In this document: positions 8,620-16,195 of the stretch, piece after piece | How the letters are laid out: each line of letters opens with the position of its first letter | Numbering within the stretch: position 1 is the first letter of the stretch | From: Desulfomonile tiedjei | Lineage (GTDB): Bacteria; Desulfobacterota; Desulfomonilia; Desulfomonilales; Desulfomonilaceae | Reading direction: 5' to 3' | NCBI GenBank assembly: GCA_016218715.1 | Contig: JACRDG010000096.1 | Coordinates: 26,236 to 90,235, forward strand | DNA length: 64,000 nt | The notes under the pieces: generated by a model | Told to the model about the DNA's origin: nothing | The model's input: only the letters and a program-made list of their open reading frames with translations | The model's database searches: none | Translations under genes and position numbers: made by a program

Positions 8620-9330
8620 TCAGGCCTGGGTAGGAAGAGAGATCTTCAGGTCGGTCTTTCCGACTTCAAGGCGGCCTCCCATCCCAACGACGATCGACTC
8701 GGCAACCAGCAGGCCTGTATGAAGCGACGGCTCCAGCGACTTCAGGTCGTCAGGGAATTGGCCGAGGTCCCATGTGACCTGCATCGATTGAAAGCCCTCG
8801 ACCTCGGCTAACGCGACGTCCAGGCGTTTCACATAGGCCAGTCCGCTCTTTTCATGCCACCTGGCCACAACGCTCACCGTGTCTCTGGCAAATGCTACGC
8901 CCTGAACAATGAGCCCTTCAATGACCTGCCAGTCGCCTTGGACGAGCGAGAAGCCCTCCTGGGATTCGACTCCCACCACTATCCCGCGTACGGAAAGCTG
9001 TTGCTCCATCAACTTGAAGATTTTATTGAAAATTCCGGCGATATCTTGCCGCTCCACCGGAAACTTGTCCTGGCGGTGGAACGCGGAGAACCTGGCCAGA
9101 ATGTCGGACGCTTTCTGAACCTGCGACGAGACAATCTCCAACCTCTGAAGAAGAAACCCCCTTTCCGTTTCCGGCAAGGCGCTTCTTTCAATCTTGAGTT
9201 GCATGATCTGGCAGGCAATCCCTATGGCATTGAGAGGCTGGGCGATGTCATGGGCAAAACCCCCGAAAACCTCTTTCAGTGCAATGAGGTGCAGGATCTC
9301 CTCTTGAGAAGGCTGATCCTTATGATCCAT
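8620..9330 (-). CDS. Reduced histidine-kinase-like protein with H-box only
   Basis: 236 residues, good Shine-Dalgarno (TTGGAGGAGTA before ATG). Residues 15-90 look like a HisKA dimerisation helix pair: EVFGGFAHDIAQPLNAIGI keeps the phospho-acceptor His27 and the 'QPLNAI' found in many sensor kinases. The C-terminal half has the length of a HATPase_c domain, but the N-box Asn is absent (VIEGLIVQGVAFARD). No G1 DxGxG loop is seen; the G2 position reads HTGLLVAESIVVGMGGRLEV. There is no sensor, membrane or receiver domain. It could be a phosphotransfer or scaffold protein, or an inactivated kinase. No partner regulator is adjacent. Confidence 0.65.
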   Translation of the reverse strand: MDHKDQPSQEEILHLIALKEVFGGFAHDIAQPLNAIGIACQIMQLKIERSALPETERGFLLQRLEIVSSQVQKASDILARFSAFHRQDKFPVERQDIAGIFNKIFKLMEQQLSVRGIVVGVESQEGFSLVQGDWQVIEGLIVQGVAFARDTVSVVARWHEKSGLAYVKRLDVALAEVEGFQSMQVTWDLGQFPDDLKSLEPSLHTGLLVAESIVVGMGGRLEVGKTDLKISLPTQA

Positions 9331-9772
9331 TACTCCTCCAAGAACCTAGCAAGCTTTTGGGGGCCCTTCTAGCGTGTGCCCGGATCTCCAAATGAATGAC
9401 AGTGCCCTAGTGTCCTATAGATACCGGGCCCTGTCAACCCTGTGACAAATTGTTTCACTTGTCGCTCTGGATCGCAGCGGGAAGCCATAGTAACCGTTTT
9501 GTGAGACCATTGGCTCTGCATAGTCAGGACCTACCCATGTTTTCTGCGTACCGTCGGGCATAACGGCTTCTGTACCGCAGTCGCCGCGGTCTCCGAGTGC
9601 CACGCTCACCGGTATTTGGGGCTCCTTCCTGCGGTTGTCCATCGAATCGGACACCGTTCTTGGCAACTGCTATATAATGGAGAACCGGATCGCTGAAGGA
9701 GGGAAATTGAAGTCCCCTGGCCGCAGGGGATCTCGATCGCCGCGGAGAAACCAGGCGCAAAGGAGGGCAAGC
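9331..9772. other. Intergenic region with a possible promoter for the nicotinamidase
   Basis: No secure gene. A minus-strand frame at 9415-9642 (about 75 codons, beginning MDNRRKEPQIPVSVAL) has no Shine-Dalgarno and is not called. TGCTATATAAT at 9668-9678 is an extended -10 element pointing to the nicotinamidase, without a clear -35. A near-palindrome GTGACAAATTGTTTCAC lies at about 9441-9457 upstream of the kinase-like gene and could be an operator. Confidence 0.35.
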
Positions 9773-10393
9773 ATGCGCGCAGCACATCACCAGGCGGCGT
9801 TGGTCGTCGATATCCAGGCCGATTTCACCGAGTATCGTAACGGCTCGCTGGCCGTACCAGGCACGGACCAACGATACCTGGAGAAGGTGGTCGAGCGCAC
9901 TCGGCAGTTTCAGGAGCAAGGGGTTCCTATCATTGCCACCCGGGACCATCACCCCCCTGACCACCTCTCGTTCTTCACCAACCACGAAGGCGCGAAATTC
10001 CTCGACGTGATCCAGGTGGAGGACCGGAAACAGACTCTTTGGCCGCCGCATTGCGTGCAGAGGACCCCAGGTGCCGACATCCTACTACCGGCCGACTTGA
10101 TAACCACGATCATCTCCAAAGGGGAGCATCCGAAATACGACAGCTATTCGGCATTCAGGGACGACGGCGGGCATGAGACAGGATTGAAAGAGCATCTGGA
10201 GGAACTGGGGGCCGAAACCATCATTATCTACGGGCTGACGACCGATTTCTGCGTCAAATTCACCGTGCTCCACGCGCTGGAGCAAGGGTTCTCGGCCACC
10301 GTGCTGCTGGATCTGTGCCGAGGCGTTACGGCGGAAGGCACCCGGAACGCGATCGACCAGATGCGGTTCGCGGGAGCCACCATCGTGGCCTGA
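9773..10393 (+). CDS. pncA: Nicotinamidase / isochorismatase-family amidohydrolase
   Basis: 206 residues from ATG 9773, preceded by AAAGGAGGGCAAGC; longer in-frame starts were rejected. It converts nicotinamide to nicotinate and ammonia in NAD salvage. Catalytic residues line up with PncA: Asp13 (VVDIQADF), Lys116 (IISKGEHP, then DSYSAF), and the nucleophile Cys160 (GLTTDFCVKF). The metal-binding stretch is TRDHHPPDHLSF around residues 57-68. It stands alone and converges on RNase Y. Confidence 0.9.
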   Translation: MRAAHHQAALVVDIQADFTEYRNGSLAVPGTDQRYLEKVVERTRQFQEQGVPIIATRDHHPPDHLSFFTNHEGAKFLDVIQVEDRKQTLWPPHCVQRTPGADILLPADLITTIISKGEHPKYDSYSAFRDDGGHETGLKEHLEELGAETIIIYGLTTDFCVKFTVLHALEQGFSATVLLDLCRGVTAEGTRNAIDQMRFAGATIVA

Positions 10394-10483
10394 TACCAGG
10401 CCGCAATCCAGCGAGTGACCTTGAGAGGAATCTGTTACTCAAAAAGGTTCTCCACGGGTTACCTCTTTGAATACAAATCGGTA

Positions 10484-12046
10484 TCAGCGGGCGATCTCTA
10501 CCGCACGGGTTTCCCGGATCACCACGATCTTGATCTGGCCCGGGTACGACAACTCCTTTTCGATCTTGGCGCGAATATCGCGTGCGAGCAGGGTAAGGCC
10601 TTCGTCGCTGATATTGGAGTTCTCGACGATGATCCGGATTTCCCGCCCGGCCTGTATGGCGAACGACTTGCTGACCCCTCTGAACGAGTCCGCTATTCTT
10701 TCGAGGTCTTCCAGCCGCTTGACATAGCTCTCCAGCATTTCGCGCCGCGCTCCGGGTCTGGCGGCAGAGAGGGTATCGGCAGCCTGCACCAAAACGGCAA
10801 TGGTGCTTGTCGGCGGTTCGTCCCCATGATGCGCCCCGACGGCATTCACGATGAGTGGTGACTCCCCGTACCGCCGCGCCACGTCCGCGCCGATGATAGC
10901 GTGAGCACCCTCCACCTCATGATCGATGGCCTTGCCGATGTCGTGAAGCAGCCCGGCGCGCTTGGCCTTCTTCTGGTTCAGGCCCAATTCCGCTGCCATG
11001 ACGCCGCAGATGAACGCCACTTCGATGGAATGCTGAAAGACGTTTTGTGCGTAGGAAGTCCGGTACTTGAGTTTGCCCAGAAGCTTGATCAGCTCAGGAT
11101 GAATCCCATGAACCCCCACGTCGAAGCTGGCCTGTTCGCCGGCTTCCACGATGGCTTCTTCCATTTCCTGCGTGACCTTCTTGACAACCTCTTCAATACG
11201 CGCTGGATGGATGCGGCCGTCGTTGATGAGACGTTCGAGGGAGATGCGGGCGACTTCCCGTCGAATGGAATTGTACCCGGAGAGGATAACGGCTTCCGGA
11301 GTGTCGTCGATAATGAGGTCGATACCGGTGGCTGCTTCGATGGCGCGAATATTCCGGCCTTCACGGCCGATGATGCGGCCCTTCATCTCCTCGTTGGGGA
11401 GCGGGACCACGGAGACCGTTCGTTCCGCGACGAAGTCCGCGGCATATCTGCCGATGGCTGACGCAATGATTTCTTTGGCCTTCTTATCCGCCTGGACGTG
11501 CGTCTCTTCCTCGATCTGACGTATGATGCGTCCGCTTTCAATGCGCGTGTCCGCTTCCACCTTCTTAAGGACCATTTCCTTGGCGTCAGCAGCAGAGAGG
11601 CCTGCCAATTCTTCGAGTTTATCCTGCTGCTTCCTCACGAGGGCGTCGGCTTCGCGTTCTTTTTCCTTTGCTTTCCTTATTCCTGCCTCGATCTCCTTCT
11701 CATGCTTCGCGTTGGAGATCTCCTTGGCTTCGAGTTGCGAGGACTTGCGTTCGAGGATCTCTTCTTTTCGCAGGAGTCGAGCCTCTCGGGCGGAGAGTTC
11801 GCTACGGCGCTCTTTTATTTCGTTTTCAAGGTCTGCCCTGGACTGGAATAGTTTGTCCTTTGCCTGAAGCAGGGCTTCCTTCTTTATGGTTTCGGCCTCT
11901 TTGTTCGCGGTTTTGATGACCGCTTCCGCCTCGGATCTGGCCGAGTGCGTCCGGCTCTTGTCAAGGATCCTGGTCGCAGCGTACCCTGCCGCGAGTCCAA
12001 TTATCGCAGCGACAAGGGCAGGAATCAGGGAACTGATCGATTCCAC
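10484..12046 (-). CDS. rny: Ribonuclease Y
   Basis: 520 residues using the GTG at 12046, which has GGAGGGG just upstream; an in-frame GTG at 12079 lacks one. RNase Y is a membrane-anchored endonuclease that starts mRNA decay. It has an N-terminal membrane helix ([20 protein letters not shown]), then a long coiled coil of Lys/Glu-rich repeats to ~residue 200. A KH RNA-binding domain follows ([19 protein letters not shown]). The HD metal-dependent phosphodiesterase domain ([14 protein letters not shown], then [17 protein letters not shown]) is complete. Length matches the family. It lies downstream of zapA and the 6S RNA on the same strand. Confidence 0.95.
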   Translation of the reverse strand: MESISSLIPALVAAIIGLAAGYAATRILDKSRTHSARSEAEAVIKTANKEAETIKKEALLQAKDKLFQSRADLENEIKERRSELSAREARLLRKEEILERKSSQLEAKEISNAKHEKEIEAGIRKAKEKEREADALVRKQQDKLEELAGLSAADAKEMVLKKVEADTRIESGRIIRQIEEETHVQADKKAKEIIASAIGRYAADFVAERTVSVVPLPNEEMKGRIIGREGRNIRAIEAATGIDLIIDDTPEAVILSGYNSIRREVARISLERLINDGRIHPARIEEVVKKVTQEMEEAIVEAGEQASFDVGVHGIHPELIKLLGKLKYRTSYAQNVFQHSIEVAFICGVMAAELGLNQKKAKRAGLLHDIGKAIDHEVEGAHAIIGADVARRYGESPLIVNAVGAHHGDEPPTSTIAVLVQAADTLSAARPGARREMLESYVKRLEDLERIADSFRGVSKSFAIQAGREIRIIVENSNISDEGLTLLARDIRAKIEKELSYPGQIKIVVIRETRAVEIAR

Positions 12047-12184
12047 AACCCCTCCGTCTTGTAATGTGACGGGATGCACCGACTAAAGAAACCAAAACAG
12101 GACGTTCAAATGTGGGACGAGTAATTGAGGGTAAGACCGTTAAGCTAAGCTCCTATTACCCAATGCACGTATATATCCCTACCG

Positions 12185-12251
12185 ACTGTCCGTTCGAAGG
12201 CTTCTTTCTGCATCCCGGTTATGAGTATCGCAGAACTCGATGAACGACAGT
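12185..12251 (-). repeat. Nested inverted repeat just after 6S RNA
   Basis: Outer arms ACTGTCCGTTC and GAACGACAGT and inner arms TTCTGC and GCAGAA fold the 67 bases into a nested imperfect hairpin with no T-run. It begins where the 6S RNA ends, so it could help 3' processing or be a separate small RNA. Confidence 0.35.
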
Positions 12252-12253
12252 GA

Positions 12254-12436
12254 GGAGCCCCCGCAATCGGCCGTTCAGACAGAACTTTTGAACCTGGTTT
12301 CCCAGGTGGGCTCCTCCTGGACTGCTTTAGGCTTCCTGCTTCATGGCAGGCATGCTCACCACAGCCATTTTCGGCTCCCTTTTTTTGAGTGTTGGCTCAA
12401 AAAATTGCTGTCCGTATCGAACCGCGCAGGGGCTCC
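12254..12436 (-). ncRNA. ssrS: 6S RNA (RNA polymerase sigma-70 regulator)
   Basis: About 183 nucleotides, read on the minus strand immediately after zapA, which is the classical location in proteobacteria. The ends pair as GGAGCCCC with GGGGCTCC. Internal sequence closely follows the E. coli RNA as I remember it: GGTGAGCATGCCTG, a small hairpin, then GAAGCCTAAAGCAG, and later CACCTGGGAAACCAGGTTCA. 6S RNA mimics an open promoter and binds the housekeeping RNA polymerase in slow growth. It starts about 8 bases after the zapA stop, so it is transcribed with zapB-zapA or from a promoter inside zapA and then processed. A covariance-model search would settle it. Confidence 0.85.
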
Positions 12437-12443
12437 TTCGTCG

Positions 12444-12704
12444 TCAAACGACTCGATCGATGGCCTTGAGAAGCCTGTCGGTTTTTTCCTCCAGTTCTTT
12501 TAGTGTCTTGTCTTTGACCTGTTTGGACTGAAACAGCTCGTCCGTTATGTTCAGGAGCGTCAGAATCACGAGATCCACGGTAGAGACGACCGTCGCCTGC
12601 TGGCGAATGACGTCGGCCCTGTCCATGATGAAGTCGGCGAGCTTCTGAACGTATTTCTTGTTTCCGTGCCCCCTTATGCTATATTCTCGACCGAACAACC
12701 GCAC
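12444..12704 (-). CDS. zapA: ZapA, FtsZ-ring-associated cell division protein
   Basis: 86 residues from a GTG codon. The N-terminus MRLFGREYSIRGHGNKKYV is the ZapA signature, usually preceded by a few residues such as V-x-V. The C-terminal half is a coiled coil. In-frame sequence upstream of the GTG still reads like protein (acidic, ending ESTEAVKV) but has no ATG/GTG/TTG. A CTG seven bases after GGAGG at the end of the zapB-like gene is a possible non-standard start. ZapA cross-links FtsZ filaments at midcell. It follows the zapB-like gene and precedes 6S RNA. Confidence 0.85.
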   Translation of the reverse strand: MRLFGREYSIRGHGNKKYVQKLADFIMDRADVIRQQATVVSTVDLVILTLLNITDELFQSKQVKDKTLKELEEKTDRLLKAIDRVV

Positions 12705-12772
12705 TTTGACGGCTTCGGTCGACTCATCCGAACCGGCGTCGGGCTCCAGAATCTCGCCGGGCTCCAGCTCTT

Positions 12773-12994
12773 TCAGGTGAATGCCTCCAGTTTTTCGATG
12801 ATTCTGTCAAGCTTTCCTTTGGCGGCCTTGTGGTCCTTCTGGAGCTTTTTCAGTGTCCGGTCCAACTCACCGATGCGCTTGTCCCTTTTCTCCAGCTCTC
12901 TGCTGAAGCGCTCTTGTTCTTTCTTGGACTGGTCGTTCTGCTCTATCAGATGCATGATCTTCTCTTCGAGAAGAGCAAGCTTGTCGGAATCCAT
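12773..12994 (-). CDS. zapB: ZapB-like coiled-coil cell division protein
   Basis: 73 residues, entirely predicted coiled coil, rich in Lys/Glu/Leu heptads (LALLEEKIMHLIEQNDQ through LEKRDKRIGELDRTLKKL). Size and position next to zapA agree with a ZapB-type or divisome accessory protein. The sequence itself is too low in complexity to prove orthology. AGGGAG precedes the ATG. It is the first gene behind a near-consensus promoter. Confidence 0.65.
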   Translation of the reverse strand: MDSDKLALLEEKIMHLIEQNDQSKKEQERFSRELEKRDKRIGELDRTLKKLQKDHKAAKGKLDRIIEKLEAFT

Positions 12995-13030
12995 CGGGGT
13001 CTCCCTACGGCTTTTTTGAGATCCGCTTTG

Positions 13031-13058
13031 ATTATATTTCTTTAGCTTTAGGTGTCAA
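13031..13058 (-). promoter_or_regulatory. Consensus sigma-70 promoter of zapB-zapA-6S RNA
   Basis: Minus strand TTGACA (13058-13053), 16-base spacer, TATAAT (13036-13031). Both hexamers are perfect. It lies about 37 bases before the zapB-like ATG and is the strongest-looking promoter in the window. Confidence 0.85.
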
Positions 13059-13267
13059 GAACTATCTTGAAGCGGGCTGTGGCCCTGTACCGCAGACTTT
13101 TTCCGAGCCGCGGGTCCACTGTTTTTCTGGCCGGTGAATATCCACTCTTTGACACGAACGTGCCTCTTTCGGTGCCGCGGGGTCGTGCCTCATTCCCCCC
13201 ACCAGGAATTCATGCGGTCGTCGAGTTGCCGGAGTCTATTACCGGCGAGAGTGAAGACGAAAAAAAA

Positions 13268-13594
13268 TTACGATTCGGATTCGTGGGGATAAGTACCGGA
13301 TTCTACAAGCTTCTGGACCTTCCGATGAAACGTGTTCCTGCTCATGCCCAAACGTTGGGCAGCCTTGACCTTGTTCCCTCGGCTCCGCTCCAGGACTTTG
13401 ACAATCAGCCGCTTCTCCACCTCGCCCATGATCAGCGGATGAATGCCCTTGACGTTGTTGTCGACCAGGTATTCTACCAGTAGGTCGATCGACTCTCCTA
13501 TATTCGAGTTGAGAACCTCGCCGTACCTACTGGCCGCGGGAACTCCGGGTGGCGCCGGGGAATCCGGAACCGCGTTCTTCTTTACCGATTTCAT
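13268..13594 (-). CDS. Small Fis-type helix-turn-helix regulator
   Basis: 108 residues from ATG 13594; a GTG one codon upstream is equally in frame. The last ~45 residues are a Fis/NtrC-type HTH_8: MGEVEKRLIVKVLERSRGNK, then KAAQRLGMSRNTFHRKV. The first ~60 residues are Pro/Ala-rich and then contain a short acidic helical piece. No AAA+ or receiver domain precedes it, so it is a stand-alone Fis-like DNA-binding protein. It lies 161 bases after glmU on the same strand, possibly in that transcript. Targets are unknown. Confidence 0.8.
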   Translation of the reverse strand: MKSVKKNAVPDSPAPPGVPAASRYGEVLNSNIGESIDLLVEYLVDNNVKGIHPLIMGEVEKRLIVKVLERSRGNKVKAAQRLGMSRNTFHRKVQKLVESGTYPHESES

Positions 13595-13755
13595 CACGCC
13601 ACAACCTTCCCTCTGAACCCACGAGGCTGCCGCGGTCCGTTCGGGCCACCGCAGGAACTCCTCTCAGCTGGCAGAGCCCCTGACGATCGACCGACGGAGA
13701 AAGAGGAGGCGTCCCATCAAGGGGCTCCCCCATCCCGCGCCGGGATACTCTCCCT

Positions 13756-15183
13756 TCAGGACCGATCCGTGTCCTCGTGTTCCACTTCTGCCTTGGCTTT
13801 TGGTGTCGTCTCTCTCGACGATCCGAGAGGTCTCAGCGGGTACACTTTCTGGGTGGCCCTGGACACCGCAAGCATTCCCGGCGGCACATCTCTGGTAATG
13901 GTACTCCCCGCGCCGATGACGCTCCCCTCACCGATTTCCACGGGAGCCACAAACTGGACGTCGGAACCGACAAAGCATCGGTCGCGGATCACGGTCGGGT
14001 GCTTATGCTTGCCGTCGTAGTTGCACGTGATCGTCCCGCAACCGATATTCACGTCCCTGCCGATCGTGCTGTCGCCGAGATACGTCAGGTGCGACGCCTT
14101 CGAGCGATCCCCCACGGTACTCTTTTTGACTTCCACGAAGTTCCCGATTCGGGCGCTCTTCCCGATCCGCGCTTCCGGCCGGAGATGTGCCATGGGACCG
14201 ACGGATGTGTCGTCGTCCACGATGGCTCGATCGAGCCTGGATCCTTGCAGAATCTTCACGCGATCCCCGAGCCTGCTATCCATCAAATATACGCCCGATT
14301 CAATGATGCAATCTGTCCCGATTTCGCTCTGTCCTTTGATAGTCACACAGGGGTGGATCACGGTGTCGGGGCCTATGCGGACCTCTGCGTCCACGTACAC
14401 GGTGGATGGATCGAGGAGCGTCACCCCTGAGTCCATCAAGTCCAGGCGCCGCCGCTCCCAGAGGACTGCTGCCGCCTGAGCCAATTCGGAACGGGAGTTG
14501 ATTCCGGAGGCCTCGCCAGCGTTCCTCAGGAGCATCCCGTCTACCGGGATCGAGTCCCGAGCAGCTTCTGCCACGATATCGGTGAGGTAGTACTCGTGCT
14601 GATCGTTCTCCTGCCCCACCCTCGCGAGGAGCCTGTACAGGATGGCCGCATTCACCAGGTAGATTCCGGTGTTGATCTCCTGTATGCTCCGCTCATGCTC
14701 ATTCGCGTCCCTCTCCTCGGCGATCCGACTCACGGCCCGATCTGTGTCCCGTATGATTCTTCCGTACCCGGTCGGATCCTCCAGCAAAGCGGTCATGAGC
14801 GTGATTTTGCCCTGTTTTTCTTCATGCAACCGCACAAACTCGAGCAGGGTCTCGGTTCGGATCAGAGGGATATCGCCGCACAAGATGAGCACTTCGCCGG
14901 CAAAGTCCTGGAGCAGGTCTTTCGCTGCCATGACCGCGTGACCGGTCCCCAACTGCGGTTCCTGCAACGCGAACTCGATCCCCGGTCGCTGGAGCATCTT
15001 CTTGACCGTGTCCGCCTGATGCCCGACAACCACGACGATTTTCTGAAACCGGCATGGCTCAAGGGCATCAATCACGTACGAAATCATCGGCCGCCCTGCG
15101 ACCTCGTGCAGGACCTTGCAGAGGCCGGATTTCATACGGGTGCCCATGCCCGCGGCAAGTATTATCGCAGCGTAAGCTCTCAT
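13756..15183 (-). CDS. glmU: GlmU, bifunctional GlcN-1-P acetyltransferase / GlcNAc-1-P uridyltransferase
   Basis: 475 residues, family length. The N-terminal uridyltransferase has LAAGMGTRMKSGLCKVLHEV and the UDP-GlcNAc-binding EPQLGTGHAVMAA. The C-terminal half is a left-handed beta-helix of hexapeptide repeats, with conserved ASHLTYLGDSTIG and CGTITCNYDGKHKH for the acetyltransferase active site. It makes UDP-GlcNAc for peptidoglycan and LPS in the cytoplasm. It has its own promoter and no strong Shine-Dalgarno. glmS is not in the window. Confidence 0.95.
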   Translation of the reverse strand: MRAYAAIILAAGMGTRMKSGLCKVLHEVAGRPMISYVIDALEPCRFQKIVVVVGHQADTVKKMLQRPGIEFALQEPQLGTGHAVMAAKDLLQDFAGEVLILCGDIPLIRTETLLEFVRLHEEKQGKITLMTALLEDPTGYGRIIRDTDRAVSRIAEERDANEHERSIQEINTGIYLVNAAILYRLLARVGQENDQHEYYLTDIVAEAARDSIPVDGMLLRNAGEASGINSRSELAQAAAVLWERRRLDLMDSGVTLLDPSTVYVDAEVRIGPDTVIHPCVTIKGQSEIGTDCIIESGVYLMDSRLGDRVKILQGSRLDRAIVDDDTSVGPMAHLRPEARIGKSARIGNFVEVKKSTVGDRSKASHLTYLGDSTIGRDVNIGCGTITCNYDGKHKHPTVIRDRCFVGSDVQFVAPVEIGEGSVIGAGSTITRDVPPGMLAVSRATQKVYPLRPLGSSRETTPKAKAEVEHEDTDRS

Positions 15184-15220
15184 AAACGTCTATGGACGTG
15201 CCCAGGGTCTCAATCCGACA

Positions 15221-15249
15221 ACAATATCCCGTTGTGCCGATACTGTCAA
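15221..15249 (-). promoter_or_regulatory. Sigma-70-like promoter of glmU
   Basis: Minus strand TTGACA (15249-15244), 17-base spacer, TATTGT (15226-15221), about 40 bases before the glmU ATG. Confidence 0.7.
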
Positions 15250-15331
15250 GGCGCTTTCTCAGGCAGCATGCCAGCGGATTCTACCGCGAAAAGGAGACCG
15301 CGATCCATGGAAAAGTGGGTCATGGATGCTG

Positions 15332-15488
15332 ATACCGAAACCCGATCAAGGAAGCGGTACTGCTGACGGGCACTCCTGGCCGGTGTCCTCCGCTGCGGAC
15401 GCCGCCGCCTGACTGCGCTCAGGAGAACCGTCAGCAGCAGCCCTCAAGCGGGTTCACGAATATTACCTTTTTGAAAGCAGATGGGTAT
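15332..15488. mobile_element. R2 element, copy 2 (decayed)
   Basis: Shares with copies 1 and 3 the core TCCTCCGCTGCGGACG, then CCTGACTGCGCTC and an AGGAGA...CGTCAGCAGCAG segment. The terminal repeats are degraded (ATACCGAAACCC at the left, GATGGGTAT at the right), but the end-to-end length is again 157 bases. It fills the space between the glmU promoter and the LOG gene. Confidence 0.65.
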
Positions 15489-15518
15489 GACCTATGACAG
15501 GAAATGGGGAGGCAGGTC

Positions 15519-16091
15519 ATGGAGCGAGAATGGCGAGTGAAAGTGGCGGTCCTCGGGTCGAGTTCGGTTGCGGAGGATTCGCCGGTGGGCTGCAAAGCTT
15601 TCGAGATCGGCAAGCTCGTCGCGGATCGCGGGGCGGTGCTCTTGACCGGGGGTTGCCCCGGCTTGCCTCACGCTGCAGTACAAGGGGCGCGGTCGGCCGG
15701 AGGACTCACGGTTGCGGTATCGCCGGCGATGAACCGAAAAGAACACGCTCAGTTGTATTGCTATCCCCACGACAGCCAGGTTGTCCTCTTCACGGGGATG
15801 GGAACCAAGGGCCGGAATGTGATCCTGGTGCGGAGCGCCGATGCGTGCGTCTTCATTGGCGGCGGAATGGGCACGCTGAATGAATTCACCATAGCAATGG
15901 CAGACCTGGGAACGAGGGCTGCCATCGGCGTGCTGACGGGAACCGGCGGGCTATCAGACGAGTTGCCGCGACTGGTTTCTCTAACTGACCAATCTCCTCA
16001 GGCTTTCCTCCTGACTGATTCCGATCCGCGGCGCCTCCTCCAAGCTGTGTTTGACCATCTCCACCAGACGCTGCCTGACGACGTGCCCTGA
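15519..16091 (+). CDS. LOG/TIGR00725-type Rossmann-fold protein
   Basis: 190 residues from ATG 15519, placed by GGGGAGG five bases upstream. KVAVLGSSSVAED opens a Rossmann-like fold and LLTGGCPGLPHAAVQGA is the nucleotide-binding loop. FIGGGMGTLNEFTIAM stands in place of the usual PGGxGTxxE of LOG phosphoribohydrolases: the first Pro is Gly, while Gly-Thr and Glu are kept. Related proteins hydrolyse nucleoside 5'-monophosphates or bind molybdopterin-like ligands; the role here is open. It converges on lpd. Confidence 0.75.
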   Translation: MEREWRVKVAVLGSSSVAEDSPVGCKAFEIGKLVADRGAVLLTGGCPGLPHAAVQGARSAGGLTVAVSPAMNRKEHAQLYCYPHDSQVVLFTGMGTKGRNVILVRSADACVFIGGGMGTLNEFTIAMADLGTRAAIGVLTGTGGLSDELPRLVSLTDQSPQAFLLTDSDPRRLLQAVFDHLHQTLPDDVP

Positions 16092-16093
16092 TG

Positions 16094-16184
16094 CCAAGTC
16101 GCAACCCAAGGAGTAATTTTGGGGAGAAACCTTTTTTCAAAAGGGTCTCCCCAGATTACAGCTTGGAAAGCGGCTCGGTATCGG
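16094..16184. repeat. R3 element, copy 1, with terminator-like hairpin
   Basis: Begins CCAAGTCGCAACCCAAGGAG. GGGGAGAAACC (16121-16131) pairs with GGGTCTCCCC (16143-16152) around a TTTTTTCAAAA loop. It is matched by elements at 39030 and 50739. It separates the convergent LOG and lpd genes and may stop both transcripts. Confidence 0.65.
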
Positions 16185-16195
16185 GTGCGCCGCGG

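Noticed and set aside
9415..9642. Possible 75-residue minus-strand gene starting MDNRRKEPQIPV
   Set aside because: The first residues recall PilZ-type N-termini, but there is no Shine-Dalgarno, no domain and a Tyr/Arg-rich tail; insufficient support.
10394..10483. Terminator between nicotinamidase and RNase Y
   Set aside because: Only a 5-bp stem (TTGAG/CTCAA) with a short A-run was seen; too weak to call.
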